NCBI RefSeq assembly: GCF_019635515.1
Contig: NZ_JAHBZI010000001.1
Span: 186,001-250,000 of the forward strand
Length of the DNA stretch: 64,000 nt
Source of the DNA: Sphingomonas sp.
Lineage (GTDB): Bacteria; Pseudomonadota; Alphaproteobacteria; Sphingomonadales; Sphingomonadaceae
Direction of reading: 5' to 3'
In this document: piece after piece, positions 29,504-39,070 of the stretch
How the letters are laid out: every line of letters begins with the position of its first letter
Numbering within the stretch: position 1 is the first letter of the stretch
The notes under the pieces: model-generated
What the model saw: only the letters and a program-made list of their open reading frames with translations
Told to the model about the DNA's origin: nothing
Databases searched by the model: none
Translations under genes and position numbers: made by a program

Positions 29504-30178
29504 ATGGATTCCAAGCCGTCAGTTCCGCACTCTCCCCCCCTCCGGCAGGGCCGCGACTTCATCGCGCGGCATGGCGAGACCGTCTTCAATTTCGCCAGAA
29601 GAATGCAGGGCCATCACCCGCATACGCCGCTGACCCGCGCCGGCTTCGCGCAGGCCGATGCGATGGGCGCCGCCCTGCGCGAGATCTTGGGCCCGAAGCC
29701 CAGACTGACGATGTGGTCGTCGAGCGCGGGCCGGGCGCTGCAGACGCTGGCGGTGATCGCCGAGCATCTCGAACTCGACTGGCATCAGGCGCATCATGAC
29801 GACCGGCTGGTCGAGATCGGCATGGGGGAGTGGAGCGGGCGCTATTATGCCGATCTCGCCAGCGAGGCGAACGGTTTCCTCGATCTCGAGCACGGGCTCT
29901 ACACCCGCCCGCCGCCGGGCGGCGAATGGTATGATCAGATCGCGGTGCGCGTCTCGTCCTGGCTCGCCGATACCGATGAGGATTCGGGCGACCGGCTGGT
30001 GATCATGCACGGCATGTCGTCGCGGGTGCTGCGCGGGGTGATGACCGGGATGAATGTCGCGCCCCGGTTCGATGCGCCGATCGCACCCGATCTGCCACAG
30101 GGCTCGATCGTCCGGATCGAGCGCGGTGTCGAAACCGTCGTCCATTGGGGCAGCGGCCGGGATTCGGCGCCGGCATGA
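29504..30178 (+). CDS. Histidine phosphatase family protein (phosphoglycerate mutase-like)
   Basis: 224 residues of the branch-1 histidine phosphatase superfamily. The catalytic phospho-His motif is FIARHGETVFN near residue 22-32, followed by HTPLTRAGFAQADAMG, SSSAGRALQTLAVIAEHL, DRLVEIGMGEWSGRYY and the second His in LVIMHGMSSRVLRGV. Likely a phosphatase acting on a sugar phosphate, or a phosphoprotein phosphatase; the substrate is not determined. The ATG at 29504 (MDSKPSV) is chosen, the longer frame reaching into the barrel-gene promoter region. Its stop overlaps the next start (ATGA). Confidence 0.88.
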   Translation: MDSKPSVPHSPPLRQGRDFIARHGETVFNFARRMQGHHPHTPLTRAGFAQADAMGAALREILGPKPRLTMWSSSAGRALQTLAVIAEHLELDWHQAHHDDRLVEIGMGEWSGRYYADLASEANGFLDLEHGLYTRPPPGGEWYDQIAVRVSSWLADTDEDSGDRLVIMHGMSSRVLRGVMTGMNVAPRFDAPIAPDLPQGSIVRIERGVETVVHWGSGRDSAPA

Positions 30179-30627
30179 TCGCGCTCGCGCTCAGTCTGTT
30201 CTTCGCCCGCGACGCGCTCGGCACCTATGACGGCTGGGGCGCGTTTCGCGACGCCTCTCCCCTGCGCTGCTACGCCATCGCGAGGCCGGTCGAGAAACAG
30301 GCGCCCGGCCCCTTCGCCAGCATCGCCACCTGGCCCAGAGACGGCGTGCGCAACCAGCTTCATATCCGCCTCAGCCGCGCCCGCGCCGGCAATGCCCGCG
30401 TGACGCTGTCGATCGGCGAGCGGCGCTTCGAATTGAAGGCCGGCGCCGCCGATGCCTGGGCGCCCGATGCGCGCACCGATCAGGCGGTGGTCGCCGCGAT
30501 CCGCTCGGGCCGCTCGATGAGCATCGAGACCGTCGCCGCGAATGGCGCGCCGTTCGCGGATACCTATGCGCTGAAAGGCGCGGCGACCGCGATAGACGCG
30601 GCGGCCTTGGGGTGCGCGGGGAAATAG
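30175..30627 (+). CDS. Exported protein, possibly IalB-like
   Basis: 150 residues, starting with a signal-like segment (MIALALSLFFARDALG). GWGAFRDASPLRCYAIARP and later VRNQLHIRLSR and ADAWAPDARTDQAVVAAIRSG resemble the layout of invasion-associated locus B (IalB) proteins, small periplasmic beta-sandwich proteins of alphaproteobacteria. Only two Cys remain (RCYAIA and LGCAGK at the end), which could pair. The ATG overlaps the phosphatase stop, so translation is coupled. The family link is tentative. Confidence 0.65.
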   Translation: MIALALSLFFARDALGTYDGWGAFRDASPLRCYAIARPVEKQAPGPFASIATWPRDGVRNQLHIRLSRARAGNARVTLSIGERRFELKAGAADAWAPDARTDQAVVAAIRSGRSMSIETVAANGAPFADTYALKGAATAIDAAALGCAGK

Positions 30628-30672
30628 GGAGGATCGGGGACGGCTCGGCAAGCGCCGCCCCCGGAACGCCGT

Positions 30673-31026
30673 TTACTGCGCCGCTGGCGCCTGTGCCGCC
30701 GCGGCATCGGTAACGCGCTTGTTGAGCGCAGGGTCGGCTGGCAGCATCTTGGCGATCTCGTTGAAGCGCTCGGCGGTAAGGCCTGTGGCGGTGATCGCCG
30801 CGACGATCTGGGCGGTCTTGGCGTCCGCGGCGATCGTCGTGTCGTTGTTGATCTTGCCTGCGGCGACCGCGGCGGTGGCGAATTGCGTGACCTCGGCATC
30901 GGTGACAGGCGCAGGCGCGGAGGGTTCGAGTGTGGCTTGCGGCGCGGTCTGGGGTGCGGTCTGCGCGACCGCGGCGGGCGCCGACATCAGGGCCGCGGCC
31001 AGCGCGATCGATGAAATGAACTGCAT
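30673..31026 (-). CDS. Small periplasmic protein, DUF4168-like
   Basis: 117 residues. Signal peptide [21 protein letters not shown]. After a Pro/Ala/Gln linker comes one helical domain, [20 protein letters not shown] through [23 protein letters not shown], which fits the DUF4168 pattern (start with TD.E...FA, later GLT...FNEI, and DP.L..RV). No enzymatic motif. DUF4168 proteins are small, abundant exported proteins of unknown role. It is divergent from rlmN. Confidence 0.72.
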   Translation of the reverse strand: MQFISSIALAAALMSAPAAVAQTAPQTAPQATLEPSAPAPVTDAEVTQFATAAVAAGKINNDTTIAADAKTAQIVAAITATGLTAERFNEIAKMLPADPALNKRVTDAAAAQAPAAQ

Positions 31027-31199
31027 ATCCTACTCCAACTGGGGTGCCCCCGCGCACGAATTGGGGGGCGGGGGCCGAACGCGGCAACCGTGAAGGCGTT
31101 GCGGCGTGGCATATGCGGGACGGATGCTGCGTATGGGTCCGCGCGCCGCGCTGCTGGCCATGGCTGGAAAAGCCGGGCGAAATCCACTATGTGCGCCCC

Positions 31200-32408
31200 A
31201 TGCAGACAGAGTCGGCCGCCCTCATGCCCATCCCCGGGCACATCGATCCCGTGCCCGTTCCGCGCGCGCGCGTCGCGCGTCCCGATGGCCGCATCGACCT
31301 GCTCGGCCTGTCCAAGCTCGAACTGCGCATGGCGCTCGAGACCTCCCAGCTCGAGCCCAAACAGGCGAAATTGCGCGCCAAGCAGCTGTTTCACTGGATC
31401 TATAATCGCGGCGTCACCGATTTTTCGCTGATGACCGATATCTCGAAGACGATGCAGCCCTGGCTGGCCAATCGCTTCGTCATCTCGCGCCCCCAGGTGG
31501 TCGAGGCCCAGGTCTCGACCGACGGCACCCGCAAATGGCTGCTGCGCTCTCCCGACGGGCAGGATTACGAGATGGTCTTCATCCCCGATGCGGACCGCGG
31601 CACGCTCTGCGTCTCGTCACAGGTCGGCTGCACGCTCAACTGCCGCTTCTGCCACACCGGAACGATGCGGCTGGTGCGCAATCTCGATCCGTCCGAGATC
31701 GTCGGTCAGGTCATGCTCGCGCGCGACGCGCTCGGTGAATGGCCGAGCCAGCCCGAGGGGCGCATGCTGACCAATATCGTCATGATGGGGATGGGCGAGC
31801 CGCTCTATAATTTCGATAACGTCCGCGATGCGCTGAAATTGGTGATGGACGGCGACGGCCTCGCGCTGTCGAAGCGCCGCATCACCCTCAGCACTTCGGG
31901 CGTGGTGCCGATGATGGCGCGGGCGGGCGAGGAGATCGGCGTCAATCTCGCGGTGTCGCTGCATGCGATCACCAAGGAGGTCCGCGACGAGATCGTGCCC
32001 CTCAATCGCAAATACGGGATCGAGGAGCTGCTCCAGGCCTGTGCCGAGTATCCCGGCGCCAACAATGCCCGCCGCATCACCTTCGAATATGTGATGCTCA
32101 AGGACAAGAACGACAGCGATGCCGATGCCCGCGAGCTGGTCCGCCTGCTCAAGCAGTATGATCTGCCGGCAAAGGTCAATCTGATCCCGTTCAACCCTTG
32201 GCCCGGCGCGCCCTATGAATGCTCGACGCCGGAGCGGATCCGGGCGTTTTCGAACATCATCTTCGAAGCCGGCATCTCGGCGCCCACGCGCACCCCGCGC
32301 GGCCGCGACATCGACGCGGCATGCGGCCAGCTCAAGACCGCCGCCGAGAAGAAGTCGCGCGCCGAGCTCGACCGGCAGGCCGAAGAGAAACTCGCGGCAC
32401 TGGGCTAG
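31200..32408 (+). CDS. rlmN: Dual-specificity 23S rRNA / tRNA adenine C2-methyltransferase RlmN
   Basis: Radical-SAM enzyme that methylates C2 of A2503 in 23S rRNA and A37 in some tRNAs. 402 residues from the ATG at 31200. The iron-sulfur cluster motif CxxxCxxC is Cys144, Cys148 and Cys151 ([12 protein letters not shown]). [14 protein letters not shown] and [12 protein letters not shown] bind SAM, and the C-terminal methyl-carrying Cys is in IDAACGQLK. The N-terminal RlmN domain has ELRMALE and [14 protein letters not shown] start at 31224 (MPIPGHI) is possible. It is monocistronic with the DUF4168-like gene diverging. Confidence 0.96.
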   Translation: MQTESAALMPIPGHIDPVPVPRARVARPDGRIDLLGLSKLELRMALETSQLEPKQAKLRAKQLFHWIYNRGVTDFSLMTDISKTMQPWLANRFVISRPQVVEAQVSTDGTRKWLLRSPDGQDYEMVFIPDADRGTLCVSSQVGCTLNCRFCHTGTMRLVRNLDPSEIVGQVMLARDALGEWPSQPEGRMLTNIVMMGMGEPLYNFDNVRDALKLVMDGDGLALSKRRITLSTSGVVPMMARAGEEIGVNLAVSLHAITKEVRDEIVPLNRKYGIEELLQACAEYPGANNARRITFEYVMLKDKNDSDADARELVRLLKQYDLPAKVNLIPFNPWPGAPYECSTPERIRAFSNIIFEAGISAPTRTPRGRDIDAACGQLKTAAEKKSRAELDRQAEEKLAALG

Positions 32409-32483
32409 GCCACCGGCCGTCACCCCTGATTTGCTTCGGGAGGCGCCCCTCCACCCGCGACGCTGTCGCCTGTTGCACGATGG

Positions 32484-32504
32484 ATGCTGAAACAAGTTCA
32501 GCAT
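32484..32504. repeat. REP-like palindrome (ATGCTGAA...TTCAGCAT)
   Basis: A perfect 8-bp inverted repeat with loop ACAAG. I recall this core (TGCTGAAACAAGTTCAGCA) as a widely dispersed palindrome in sphingomonad genomes. It sits between rlmN and the TSUP permease gene and may act as a transcript-end hairpin for rlmN. The ATG at 32503 falls inside it. Confidence 0.7.
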
Positions 32505-32520
32505 GGCGGTAGGGGGAAGT

Positions 32521-33279
32521 GTGATCGACTTTTCTTCTACCTTGCTCGCTTTCGCCGCCGGCACCCTTGGCGGCGTTATGAACGCCCTCGCCGGCGGTGG
32601 TACCTTTGCCACGCTCCCCGCGCTGATCGCGCTCGGCTTGCCTTCGAACGTCGCCAACGCCACCTCGAACGTCGCGCTGCTGCCCGGTGCCGGCGCCAGC
32701 GCGCTTGAATATCGCGACGAGCTCGCGCCCGTCGGCGGCATGTCGATCAAGACGCTCGCCGTGATCACCTTCGCCGGGGGGCTTGCCGGCAGCGTTCTCC
32801 TCGCGGTCACGCCGACCCGCGCCTTCGACCTGATCATCCCGTGGCTGCTGCTGTTCGCCTTCGCGGTCATGGTCTTCGGCAAGAGCGCGTCGGATTGGCT
32901 GCACGCCCGCGTCACCATCGGCCGCCCCACGCTGATCGCGGCGCAGAGCCTGCTTGGCATCTATGGCGGCTATTTCGGCGGTGGCGTCGGGCTGATCACC
33001 ACCGCGGTCTATGGCCTGCTCGCCGGCGCGCATCCGCGCTCGCTGTTCGCGATCCGCACGCTGATGCTGGCGGTCGCCAACCTCGCCGCCGCGTTCGTGT
33101 TCATCGCCACCGGGCTGGTCCGCTGGTGGGCGTGCCTGCCGATGCTGGCTGGGGCGATCATTGGCGGGTGGCTCGGCGCGCGAGTGGGCAAGAAGCTGCC
33201 CCATGGCCTCGTCCGTGCCTGGACGCTGATCGTCACCGGCGTCACCACGCTCGTCTTCTTCGTGCGCGCCTACGGATAA
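32521..33279 (+). CDS. TSUP (TauE/SafE) family anion permease
   Basis: 252 residues with about eight membrane spans and the family features GTLGGVMNALAGGGTFATLPALIALG at the N-terminus, SNVANATSNVALLPGA and GIYGGYFGGGVGLITTAVYGLLAG in the second half. TSUP proteins move sulfite, sulfoacetate, sulfate-related or other organic anions, often as exporters. I prefer the GTG at 32521, preceded by AGGGGGAA, over the ATG at 32503 that lies in the palindrome. It starts a four-gene run with cytochrome b, a molybdoenzyme and Cfa, which suggests sulfite or a related sulfur anion (inference). Confidence 0.86.
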   Translation: MIDFSSTLLAFAAGTLGGVMNALAGGGTFATLPALIALGLPSNVANATSNVALLPGAGASALEYRDELAPVGGMSIKTLAVITFAGGLAGSVLLAVTPTRAFDLIIPWLLLFAFAVMVFGKSASDWLHARVTIGRPTLIAAQSLLGIYGGYFGGGVGLITTAVYGLLAGAHPRSLFAIRTLMLAVANLAAAFVFIATGLVRWWACLPMLAGAIIGGWLGARVGKKLPHGLVRAWTLIVTGVTTLVFFVRAYG

Positions 33280-33296
33280 TGGAGTAGGTCGGCGCC

Positions 33297-33974
33297 ATGC
33301 AGGTCTATCGCCACCGGCTGATCACGCGCATCTGGCACTGGCTCAACGCGCTCGCCGTGTTCGTGATGATCGGCTCGGGCCTGATGATCTTCAACGCCCA
33401 TCCCCGGCTCTACTGGGGGCATTATGGCGCGAATTACGATCATGCTTGGCTGGAGCTGCCGCGCTGGCCGGGTTGGATGACGATCCCCTCGCACTACAGC
33501 CTCGCCGGCGCTCGCCACTGGCACCTGTTCTTCGCGCTGGTGCTCGCGTTCGGCCTGCTGGTCTATCTGATCTGGAGCCTGATCAATCGCCACATCCAGC
33601 GCGACCTGCGCATCCGCGCCGACGAGCTGACGCCCGCGCATCTGCTCGAAGACGCCCGGGCGCATCTCCAACTGCGCTTCCACGATCCCGCGAATCCGCG
33701 CGCCTATAATATCTTCCAGAAGATCAGCTATGCCGGCGTGCTGTTCGTGCTGCTGCCGCTGCTGATCCTGACCGGCCTCGCCATGTCGCCGGGGATGTGG
33801 CCATGGCTGATCGATCTGTTCGGCGGGCGGCAATCGGCGCGCTCGGTCCATTTCATCGCGATGGTGGCGATGAGCGGCTTCATCGTCGTCCATCTGGCGC
33901 TGGTGTTCCTCGCCGGGGCCATCAACGAGGTCCGCTCGATGATCACCGGCTGGTGGAAGGCGCCGGAGGAATGA
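33297..33974 (+). CDS. Cytochrome b/b6-like membrane electron carrier (Ni-hydrogenase b-type / b561)
   Basis: 225 residues with four main membrane spans. Heme-ligand His candidates sit in spans: RIWHWLNALAVF, GARHWHLFFALV, SARSVHFIAMVAMSG and FIVVHLALVF. These fit the two-heme cytochrome b of the Ni,Fe-hydrogenase/thiosulfate reductase group. A soluble insert (residues ~100-135) faces the cytoplasm. Its stop overlaps the start of the molybdoenzyme gene (ATGA), so it most likely connects that periplasmic enzyme to the quinone pool. Confidence 0.86.
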   Translation: MQVYRHRLITRIWHWLNALAVFVMIGSGLMIFNAHPRLYWGHYGANYDHAWLELPRWPGWMTIPSHYSLAGARHWHLFFALVLAFGLLVYLIWSLINRHIQRDLRIRADELTPAHLLEDARAHLQLRFHDPANPRAYNIFQKISYAGVLFVLLPLLILTGLAMSPGMWPWLIDLFGGRQSARSVHFIAMVAMSGFIVVHLALVFLAGAINEVRSMITGWWKAPEE

Positions 33975-34705
33975 TCGTCACCCGTCGCAAGGTCATCCTC
34001 GGCACCGGCGCGGTGATGCTCGCCGGCTGCGATTCGTTCACGGACAATCCGGTGCTGCTCGGCGCGGACGACGCCCATCGCTTCCTCCAGCGTTCGGTCA
34101 CCGGCCGCGCCGCTCTCGCCCGGGAATATCGCGCCGATCAGCGCAGCCCGTTGTTCCGCACCAACGGCAACCGTAATCCCGACACGCCCGAATATAATGC
34201 GCTCGCCGCCAATCGCTTTGCCGATTGGCGGTTGCGGGTGGACGGTCTCGTCCAGCGCCCGCTCAGTCTCAGCCTGGCCCAGCTCCAGTCGCTCCCCCAG
34301 CGCGCGCAGATCACCCGCCACGATTGCGTCGAGGGCTGGAGCGCGATCGGCAAATGGCAGGGCCCGCGGCTGGAGACGATCCTCGGGCTGGCCGGCCTGC
34401 GCGACGCCGCCCGCTATATCGTCTTCCACTGCGCCGACCGCTTCGGCTCCTCGCCCTATTACGAGTCGATCGATCTGGTCGACGCCTTCCATCCCCAGAC
34501 CATTCTCGCCTGGGCGATGAACGACCGCTACCTCGAGATCGGCCACGGTGCCCCGCTGCGCCTCCGCGTCGAGCGCCAGCTCGGCTACAAGCACGCCAAA
34601 TATGTCATGCGGATCGAAGCGGTCGCTTCGCTGGCCGGGATCGGCAGCGGCAAGGGCGGGTTCTGGGAAGATTCGAACGCCTATGAATGGTATGCCGGTA
34701 TTTGA
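33971..34705 (+). CDS. Tat-exported molybdopterin oxidoreductase lipoprotein (sulfite oxidase / YedY type)
   Basis: 244 residues. The N-terminus has both a twin-Arg motif (VTRRKVILG) and a lipobox (MLAGC at about residue 20), so it should cross by Tat as a folded cofactor protein and be lipid-anchored. The sulfite-oxidase-type molybdopterin domain has HDCVEGWSAIGKWQGPRL, with the molybdenum-binding Cys, and the later YESIDLVDAFHPQTILAW and RQLGYKHAKYV. GGAGGA precedes an ATG that overlaps the cytochrome stop. By homology it oxidises sulfite or reduces an S- or N-oxide (as MsrP does for methionine sulfoxide). The domain is compact, without the dimerisation domain. Confidence 0.88.
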   Translation: MIVTRRKVILGTGAVMLAGCDSFTDNPVLLGADDAHRFLQRSVTGRAALAREYRADQRSPLFRTNGNRNPDTPEYNALAANRFADWRLRVDGLVQRPLSLSLAQLQSLPQRAQITRHDCVEGWSAIGKWQGPRLETILGLAGLRDAARYIVFHCADRFGSSPYYESIDLVDAFHPQTILAWAMNDRYLEIGHGAPLRLRVERQLGYKHAKYVMRIEAVASLAGIGSGKGGFWEDSNAYEWYAGI

Positions 34706-34786
34706 GGGGCATACCGACCTGATACATTGTCAGGACATGTCAGGTGTCTAGGAGGGTAGCCGGGGGGCTGTTTGACGGGACGGCCT

Positions 34787-36037
34787 ATGCTGTTGATCGA
34801 CAAGTTTTTCACACGGGCGGTGCGCCGCGGGCAATTGCGGGTGGTCTATGCCGATGGCCGTATCGGCGACTATGGCGCGCCCGATCCCGATCTTGCTCCC
34901 GTCGCGATGCGCCTCGAAAAGGGCGCCGCCGCCGCGATCCTCCGCGATCCGGCGCTCGGCGCGGCCGAGAGCTTCATGGATGGCCGCCTGGTGCTCGAGC
35001 AGGGCGACATCCTCGCGCTGCTCGACCTGATCACCACCAACAACCGGTGGGAACAGAACGCCTCGGTACTCAATCCGCGGCCGCTGCGCCGTCTTGCCGG
35101 CGCGATCGCCCATCGCATCGGCCGGATCAACATGGCGGCCCGCGCCAAGCGCAATGTCGCGCATCATTACGATCTTTCCGGCGAGCTCTACGCGCTCTTC
35201 CTCGATTCCGACCTCCAGTACAGCTGCGCCTATTTCACCGATCCCGCCAACAGCCTCGAACAGGCGCAGGCCGACAAGAAGGCGCACATCGCCGCCAAGC
35301 TGGATCTGCGCCCCGGCATGCGGGTGCTCGACATCGGCTGCGGCTGGGGCGGCATGGCGCTGTACCTGCACCAAAAGACTGGCGCCGAAGTGCTGGGAAT
35401 CACGCTTTCCGAAGAGCAGCTCAAGGTCGCGCGCCGCCGGGCCGAGGCGGCGGGCGCGGCCGGCCAGGTCCGTTTCGAGCTGATCGATTACCGCCACCTG
35501 ACCGGCCAGTTCGACCGCATCGTCTCGGTCGGCATGTTCGAGCATGTCGGCGTCCATTATTTCCGAACCTTCTTCGCCAAGGTCCGTGAGCTGCTTACGC
35601 CTGAAGGCGTCGCGCTGATCCACACGATCGGGCGCGCGGGCGGGCCGGGCGTCACCGATGCCTTCACCCAGAAATACATCTTCCCCGGCGGCTATATCCC
35701 CGCTCTGTTGGAAATCGCGCGCGGCTATGAGGGGCAGCGCATGTTCATGACCGATGTCGAGGTGCTGCGCCTCCATTACGCGCTGACGCTCGAGCACTGG
35801 TACCGGCGCACGGTCGCCGCGAAGGACGATATCGTCGCGCTCTATGACGAGCGCTTCTATCGCATGTGGTGCTTCTATCTCGCCGGCTGCATCGTCAGCT
35901 TCCGCAACGGCGGGCTGGTCAATTACCAGCTGCAATTCTCGCGCGCCCGCGATGCCCTGCCGCTGACCCGCGACTATATCGGCGAGGCCGAAGCCAGATT
36001 GCGCGGCGAGACGGCGCCCGCGCGGAATTTCGCATGA
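34787..36037 (+). CDS. cfa: Cyclopropane-fatty-acyl-phospholipid synthase
   Basis: Transfers a methylene from SAM to cis double bonds of membrane phospholipid acyl chains. 416 residues from the ATG at 34787 (MLLIDKFFTRAV). The N-terminal lipid-binding domain precedes the methyltransferase fold with MRVLDIGCGWGGMALYLH, GITLSEEQLKVA, VSVGMFEHVG and the late FYRMWCFYLAGCIVSFR. The motif YSCAYF, shared with E. coli Cfa, is near residue 140. 81 bp separates it from the molybdoenzyme gene and includes a small palindrome (CCTGA...TCAGG), so it may have its own promoter. Role: stress and stationary-phase membrane hardening. Confidence 0.93.
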   Translation: MLLIDKFFTRAVRRGQLRVVYADGRIGDYGAPDPDLAPVAMRLEKGAAAAILRDPALGAAESFMDGRLVLEQGDILALLDLITTNNRWEQNASVLNPRPLRRLAGAIAHRIGRINMAARAKRNVAHHYDLSGELYALFLDSDLQYSCAYFTDPANSLEQAQADKKAHIAAKLDLRPGMRVLDIGCGWGGMALYLHQKTGAEVLGITLSEEQLKVARRRAEAAGAAGQVRFELIDYRHLTGQFDRIVSVGMFEHVGVHYFRTFFAKVRELLTPEGVALIHTIGRAGGPGVTDAFTQKYIFPGGYIPALLEIARGYEGQRMFMTDVEVLRLHYALTLEHWYRRTVAAKDDIVALYDERFYRMWCFYLAGCIVSFRNGGLVNYQLQFSRARDALPLTRDYIGEAEARLRGETAPARNFA

Positions 36038-36040
36038 CCG

Positions 36041-36460
36041 TCAGCAGGCGTTGCACTGGTCGATCGTGGTTTCGAACGAGCGCCGGGTGATCTCCGCGAG
36101 CACATCCGCGTCCACATCGGCCAGCTTCTTGATATAGAGACACGCCTTGGAGCGTTTGTGCGTGCCCAGCCGCGCCAGCATCGCCTCATATTCGGGAAAG
36201 CCGCCGACATAGAGCACCAGCTCCGCCTTGCGGGGTGAGAAGCCCACCCGGCACATGTCGCCCTCATGCCCGCTGGCATATCGATAGTGATAGCTGCCGA
36301 AGCCGATGATGGTCGGCCCCCACATCGTCGCGGGCTCACCCGTCACCCGCTCCATCATCGCGCGCACCGCCTTGCCGTCCGCGCGCCGCTGTGGATGCTC
36401 AACCGCTTCGAGGAAATCGTCGACGCTGACCTCGTTGGCCTTCGTCTTGATCTCAGCCAT
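36041..36460 (-). CDS. DUF1801 domain protein
   Basis: 139 residues and one DUF1801 domain throughout: VDDFLEAVEHPQRRADGKAV, ATMWGPTIIGFGSYHYRY, VGFSPRKAELVLYVGGFPEYEAML and CLYIKKLADVD. Function unknown. It is a second DUF1801 protein besides the YdeI-like one, but lacks that protein's C-terminal part. The ATG at 36460 ([12 protein letters not shown]) is used; it overlaps the 3' end of the Sel1 gene by 8 bp, so the pair is cotranscribed. Confidence 0.85.
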   Translation of the reverse strand: MAEIKTKANEVSVDDFLEAVEHPQRRADGKAVRAMMERVTGEPATMWGPTIIGFGSYHYRYASGHEGDMCRVGFSPRKAELVLYVGGFPEYEAMLARLGTHKRSKACLYIKKLADVDADVLAEITRRSFETTIDQCNAC

Positions 36461-37529
36461 CGCAATCGTTCCAATAATCCTTGTTGGTCGTGCACTGGCG
36501 GATGCCCTTGATCGAATCGACAAGGCAGGTCGTCTTCATCGGGCAGGATTTCCATACGCGCGGATGATATTCGGGGGGTGCGTTGGCGCGCTTGAACGCC
36601 GCGACCACCTGCGGGCGCATCGTGCTGATCTGCTCCTTGATCTTGGCGTCGCCATCGCGGATTGCGGTGTCGAACCAGTAGAGCACCTCGTCCTCGCGGG
36701 TCTTGGCGTCCTTCATCTGGAGCAGCGCGCTGGCGGCGAGCACTGCGCCCACCACCTCGCCCTGCGAATCGAGATTGCGCGCAAGGCGATAGGCGAGGGC
36801 GTGATCGGTTTTGATGCCGTCGCCGTCATTGGCCATATAGGCGGCAAGATAGGTGGCATAGGTATGCCCGCGCTCGGCGGCGCGGCGGAAATAGTCGAAC
36901 GCCTTGGGCTTGTCCTTCTTCACCCCCAGCGAGCCGTCATAATAATAATTGCCGGCCAGGAAGAGCGCGTCGACATGCCCCGCCGCCGCCGCTTTTTCGA
37001 GCAGGGGCAGGGCGCTGGCGTAATCGGGTTTGCCCATGGCGGTGCCGTTTATGTAGAGCAAAGCCTCGAAATATTGGGCGTGGGCATAGCCCTTATTGGC
37101 TGAATCAACGAGCAGTGACCATGCCTGCGGACCCGTCAGCTTGGTAGTCTTGCCCTGAAAAACCGCATTGGCGACCTCGAAATAGGCGACCGGATCGCCA
37201 TTGTCGCCATAGGTCGCGGCGAAGGACAGCGCATCCTCGGTCTCGATCGTCCGGTCGGTGGCGCGGGCAGCGAGCGCGGCGCTTGGCTCGGGACAGGGCT
37301 GCTTGGCCTTGGCGGCGTTTTCGTAGCTTTCGGCCCAGGCCTGGTCCTCATTCGAGATGCCCTTGCCGGACTTGGCCTGGGCGAAGACCAGGTCATAGGC
37401 CCCATGGCAATTGGAGCGGTGGAAATGCGAGGTGCCGATTTCCGGCATCGATCCGTTTCGCTGATAGGCCGTCGCGGTCCCCGCTGCCGCGATCCATACG
37501 CACGCAAACAACAAGCCGCCGATCCGCAT
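36453..37529 (-). CDS. Exported Sel1/TPR-repeat protein
   Basis: 358 residues. Signal peptide about 1-22 ([17 protein letters not shown]). The central part has Sel1-like repeats of 36 residues: [50 protein letters not shown] and [23 protein letters not shown]. The C-terminal tail holds four or more Cys ([19 protein letters not shown] and DCDG), likely disulfide-bonded. GAGGAGA lies 6 nt before the ATG at 37529. Sel1 proteins act as scaffolds; no partner can be named. It overlaps the downstream DUF1801 start. Confidence 0.83.
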   Translation of the reverse strand: MRIGGLLFACVWIAAAGTATAYQRNGSMPEIGTSHFHRSNCHGAYDLVFAQAKSGKGISNEDQAWAESYENAAKAKQPCPEPSAALAARATDRTIETEDALSFAATYGDNGDPVAYFEVANAVFQGKTTKLTGPQAWSLLVDSANKGYAHAQYFEALLYINGTAMGKPDYASALPLLEKAAAAGHVDALFLAGNYYYDGSLGVKKDKPKAFDYFRRAAERGHTYATYLAAYMANDGDGIKTDHALAYRLARNLDSQGEVVGAVLAASALLQMKDAKTREDEVLYWFDTAIRDGDAKIKEQISTMRPQVVAAFKRANAPPEYHPRVWKSCPMKTTCLVDSIKGIRQCTTNKDYWNDCDG

Positions 37530-37653
37530 CGCCTGTCTCCTCTTCGATATTGCGAAGTTGTGCATTTGCCGCGCCGGGCGTCAAGCGTTCGGGTTGCACG
37601 CAGGGGCCATGGACCCTAGAGCGCGCCGGTTCCCAGAATCCCGGAGTCGTTTC

Positions 37654-38871
37654 ATGTCCGATCAGATCAACCGCGTCGTCCTTGCCTATTCGGGCGGCCT
37701 GGACACCAGCGTGATCCTGAAATGGCTCCAGCAGACCTATAATTGCGAGGTGGTGACCTTCACCGCCGATCTCGGCCAGGGCGAGGAGCTCGAGCCGGCG
37801 CGCAGGAAGGCCGAGATGGCCGGCGTCAAGCCCGAGCACATCTTCATCGACGATCTGAAGGAAGAGTTCGTCAAAGACTTCGTCTTCCCGATGATGCGCG
37901 CCAATGCGCTCTATGAGGGCCTCTATCTGCTCGGCACCTCGATCGCCCGGCCGCTGATCGCCAAGCGCCAGATCGAGATCGCGAAGCTGGTGAACGCCGA
38001 CGCCGTCAGCCACGGCGCGACCGGCAAGGGCAATGATCAGGTCCGCTTCGAGCTCGGCTATTATGCACTCAACCCGGACATCAAGGTCATCGCCCCGTGG
38101 CGCGAATGGGATTTGACCTCGCGCACCCGCCTGATCGAGTTCGCCGAGGCGCACCAGATCCCGGTCGCCAAGGACAAGCGCGGCGAAGCGCCCTTCTCGA
38201 CCGATGCCAACCTTCTCCACACCTCGTCCGAGGGCAAGGTGCTCGAGGATCCGTGGGACGAGGTTCCCGATTACGTCTATTCGCGCACCGTCAATCCCGA
38301 GGACGCGCCGGACCAGCCCGAGACGATCACGATCGATTTCGAGCGTGGCGACGGCGTCGCGCTGAACGGTCAGGCGCTGTCGCCGGCCAATCTGCTGGCG
38401 GCGCTCAACGAGTTGGGCCGCAAGCACGGCATCGGCCGCCTCGATCTGGTCGAGAACCGCTTCGTCGGAATGAAGTCGCGCGGCATGTATGAGACGCCGG
38501 GCGGCACCATCTATCATCTCGCCCATCGCGGCATAGAGCAGATCACCCTCGACCGTGGCGCCGCGCACCTCAAGGACGAGCTCGCGCCGCGCTATGCCGA
38601 ACTTATCTATAACGGCTTCTGGTTCGCCCCCGAGCGCGAGATGCTGCAGGCAGCGATCGACCATAGCCAGGAAAAGGTCACCGGCACCGTCCGCCTCAAG
38701 CTCTACAAGGGCAGCGTCATCGTCACCGGGCGCAAGTCGCCCTACACGCTATACAGCGAGAAGGTCGTCACCTTCGAGGACGATCAGGGCGCCTATGACC
38801 AGCGCGACGCGGCGGGATTCATCAAGCTCAACGCGTTGCGCCTGCGGCTGCTCGGCCGCCGCGAGGGCTAG
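37654..38871 (+). CDS. argG: Argininosuccinate synthase
   Basis: Joins citrulline and aspartate with ATP, the penultimate step of arginine synthesis. 405 residues from the ATG at 37654 ([19 protein letters not shown]). The PP-loop SGGLDTS, the [13 protein letters not shown] motif and [10 protein letters not shown] are all present, and the end LGRREG is typical. CGGAG precedes the start at a workable distance; the frame extends further upstream without a better ribosome site. It is a single gene followed by the REP-like double hairpin. Confidence 0.97.
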   Translation: MSDQINRVVLAYSGGLDTSVILKWLQQTYNCEVVTFTADLGQGEELEPARRKAEMAGVKPEHIFIDDLKEEFVKDFVFPMMRANALYEGLYLLGTSIARPLIAKRQIEIAKLVNADAVSHGATGKGNDQVRFELGYYALNPDIKVIAPWREWDLTSRTRLIEFAEAHQIPVAKDKRGEAPFSTDANLLHTSSEGKVLEDPWDEVPDYVYSRTVNPEDAPDQPETITIDFERGDGVALNGQALSPANLLAALNELGRKHGIGRLDLVENRFVGMKSRGMYETPGGTIYHLAHRGIEQITLDRGAAHLKDELAPRYAELIYNGFWFAPEREMLQAAIDHSQEKVTGTVRLKLYKGSVIVTGRKSPYTLYSEKVVTFEDDQGAYDQRDAAGFIKLNALRLRLLGRREG

Positions 38872-38880
38872 GTTTGCGCG

Positions 38881-38948
38881 CCTGCGAAAGCAGTAGCCCA
38901 GAGCCCCAACCAAAGCGACCGGTAACCCTGGGCTCCTGCTTTCGCAGG
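38881..38948. repeat. REP-like double hairpin, copy 1
   Basis: Two 21-bp arms in inverted orientation (38881-38901 and 38928-38948), one mismatch, 26-nt spacer. Each arm is itself a small hairpin of the CTCCTGC-GAAA-GCAGGAG type, degraded in the left arm. It is the same element as the one at 40610-40677. It may end argG transcription. I recall this core as a dispersed palindrome in Sphingomonas genomes. Confidence 0.85.
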
Positions 38949-39070
38949 AGCGCGGGAACGCACCCGAACAGCCAATATCCGCGCAGCGCGCATTCTCCGC
39001 CGCGTTAACCCTCCGTTATCCTTCCTTCTTCATTTCCGGTTCCGTGAATATATCCCGGGGAACCACCAGA

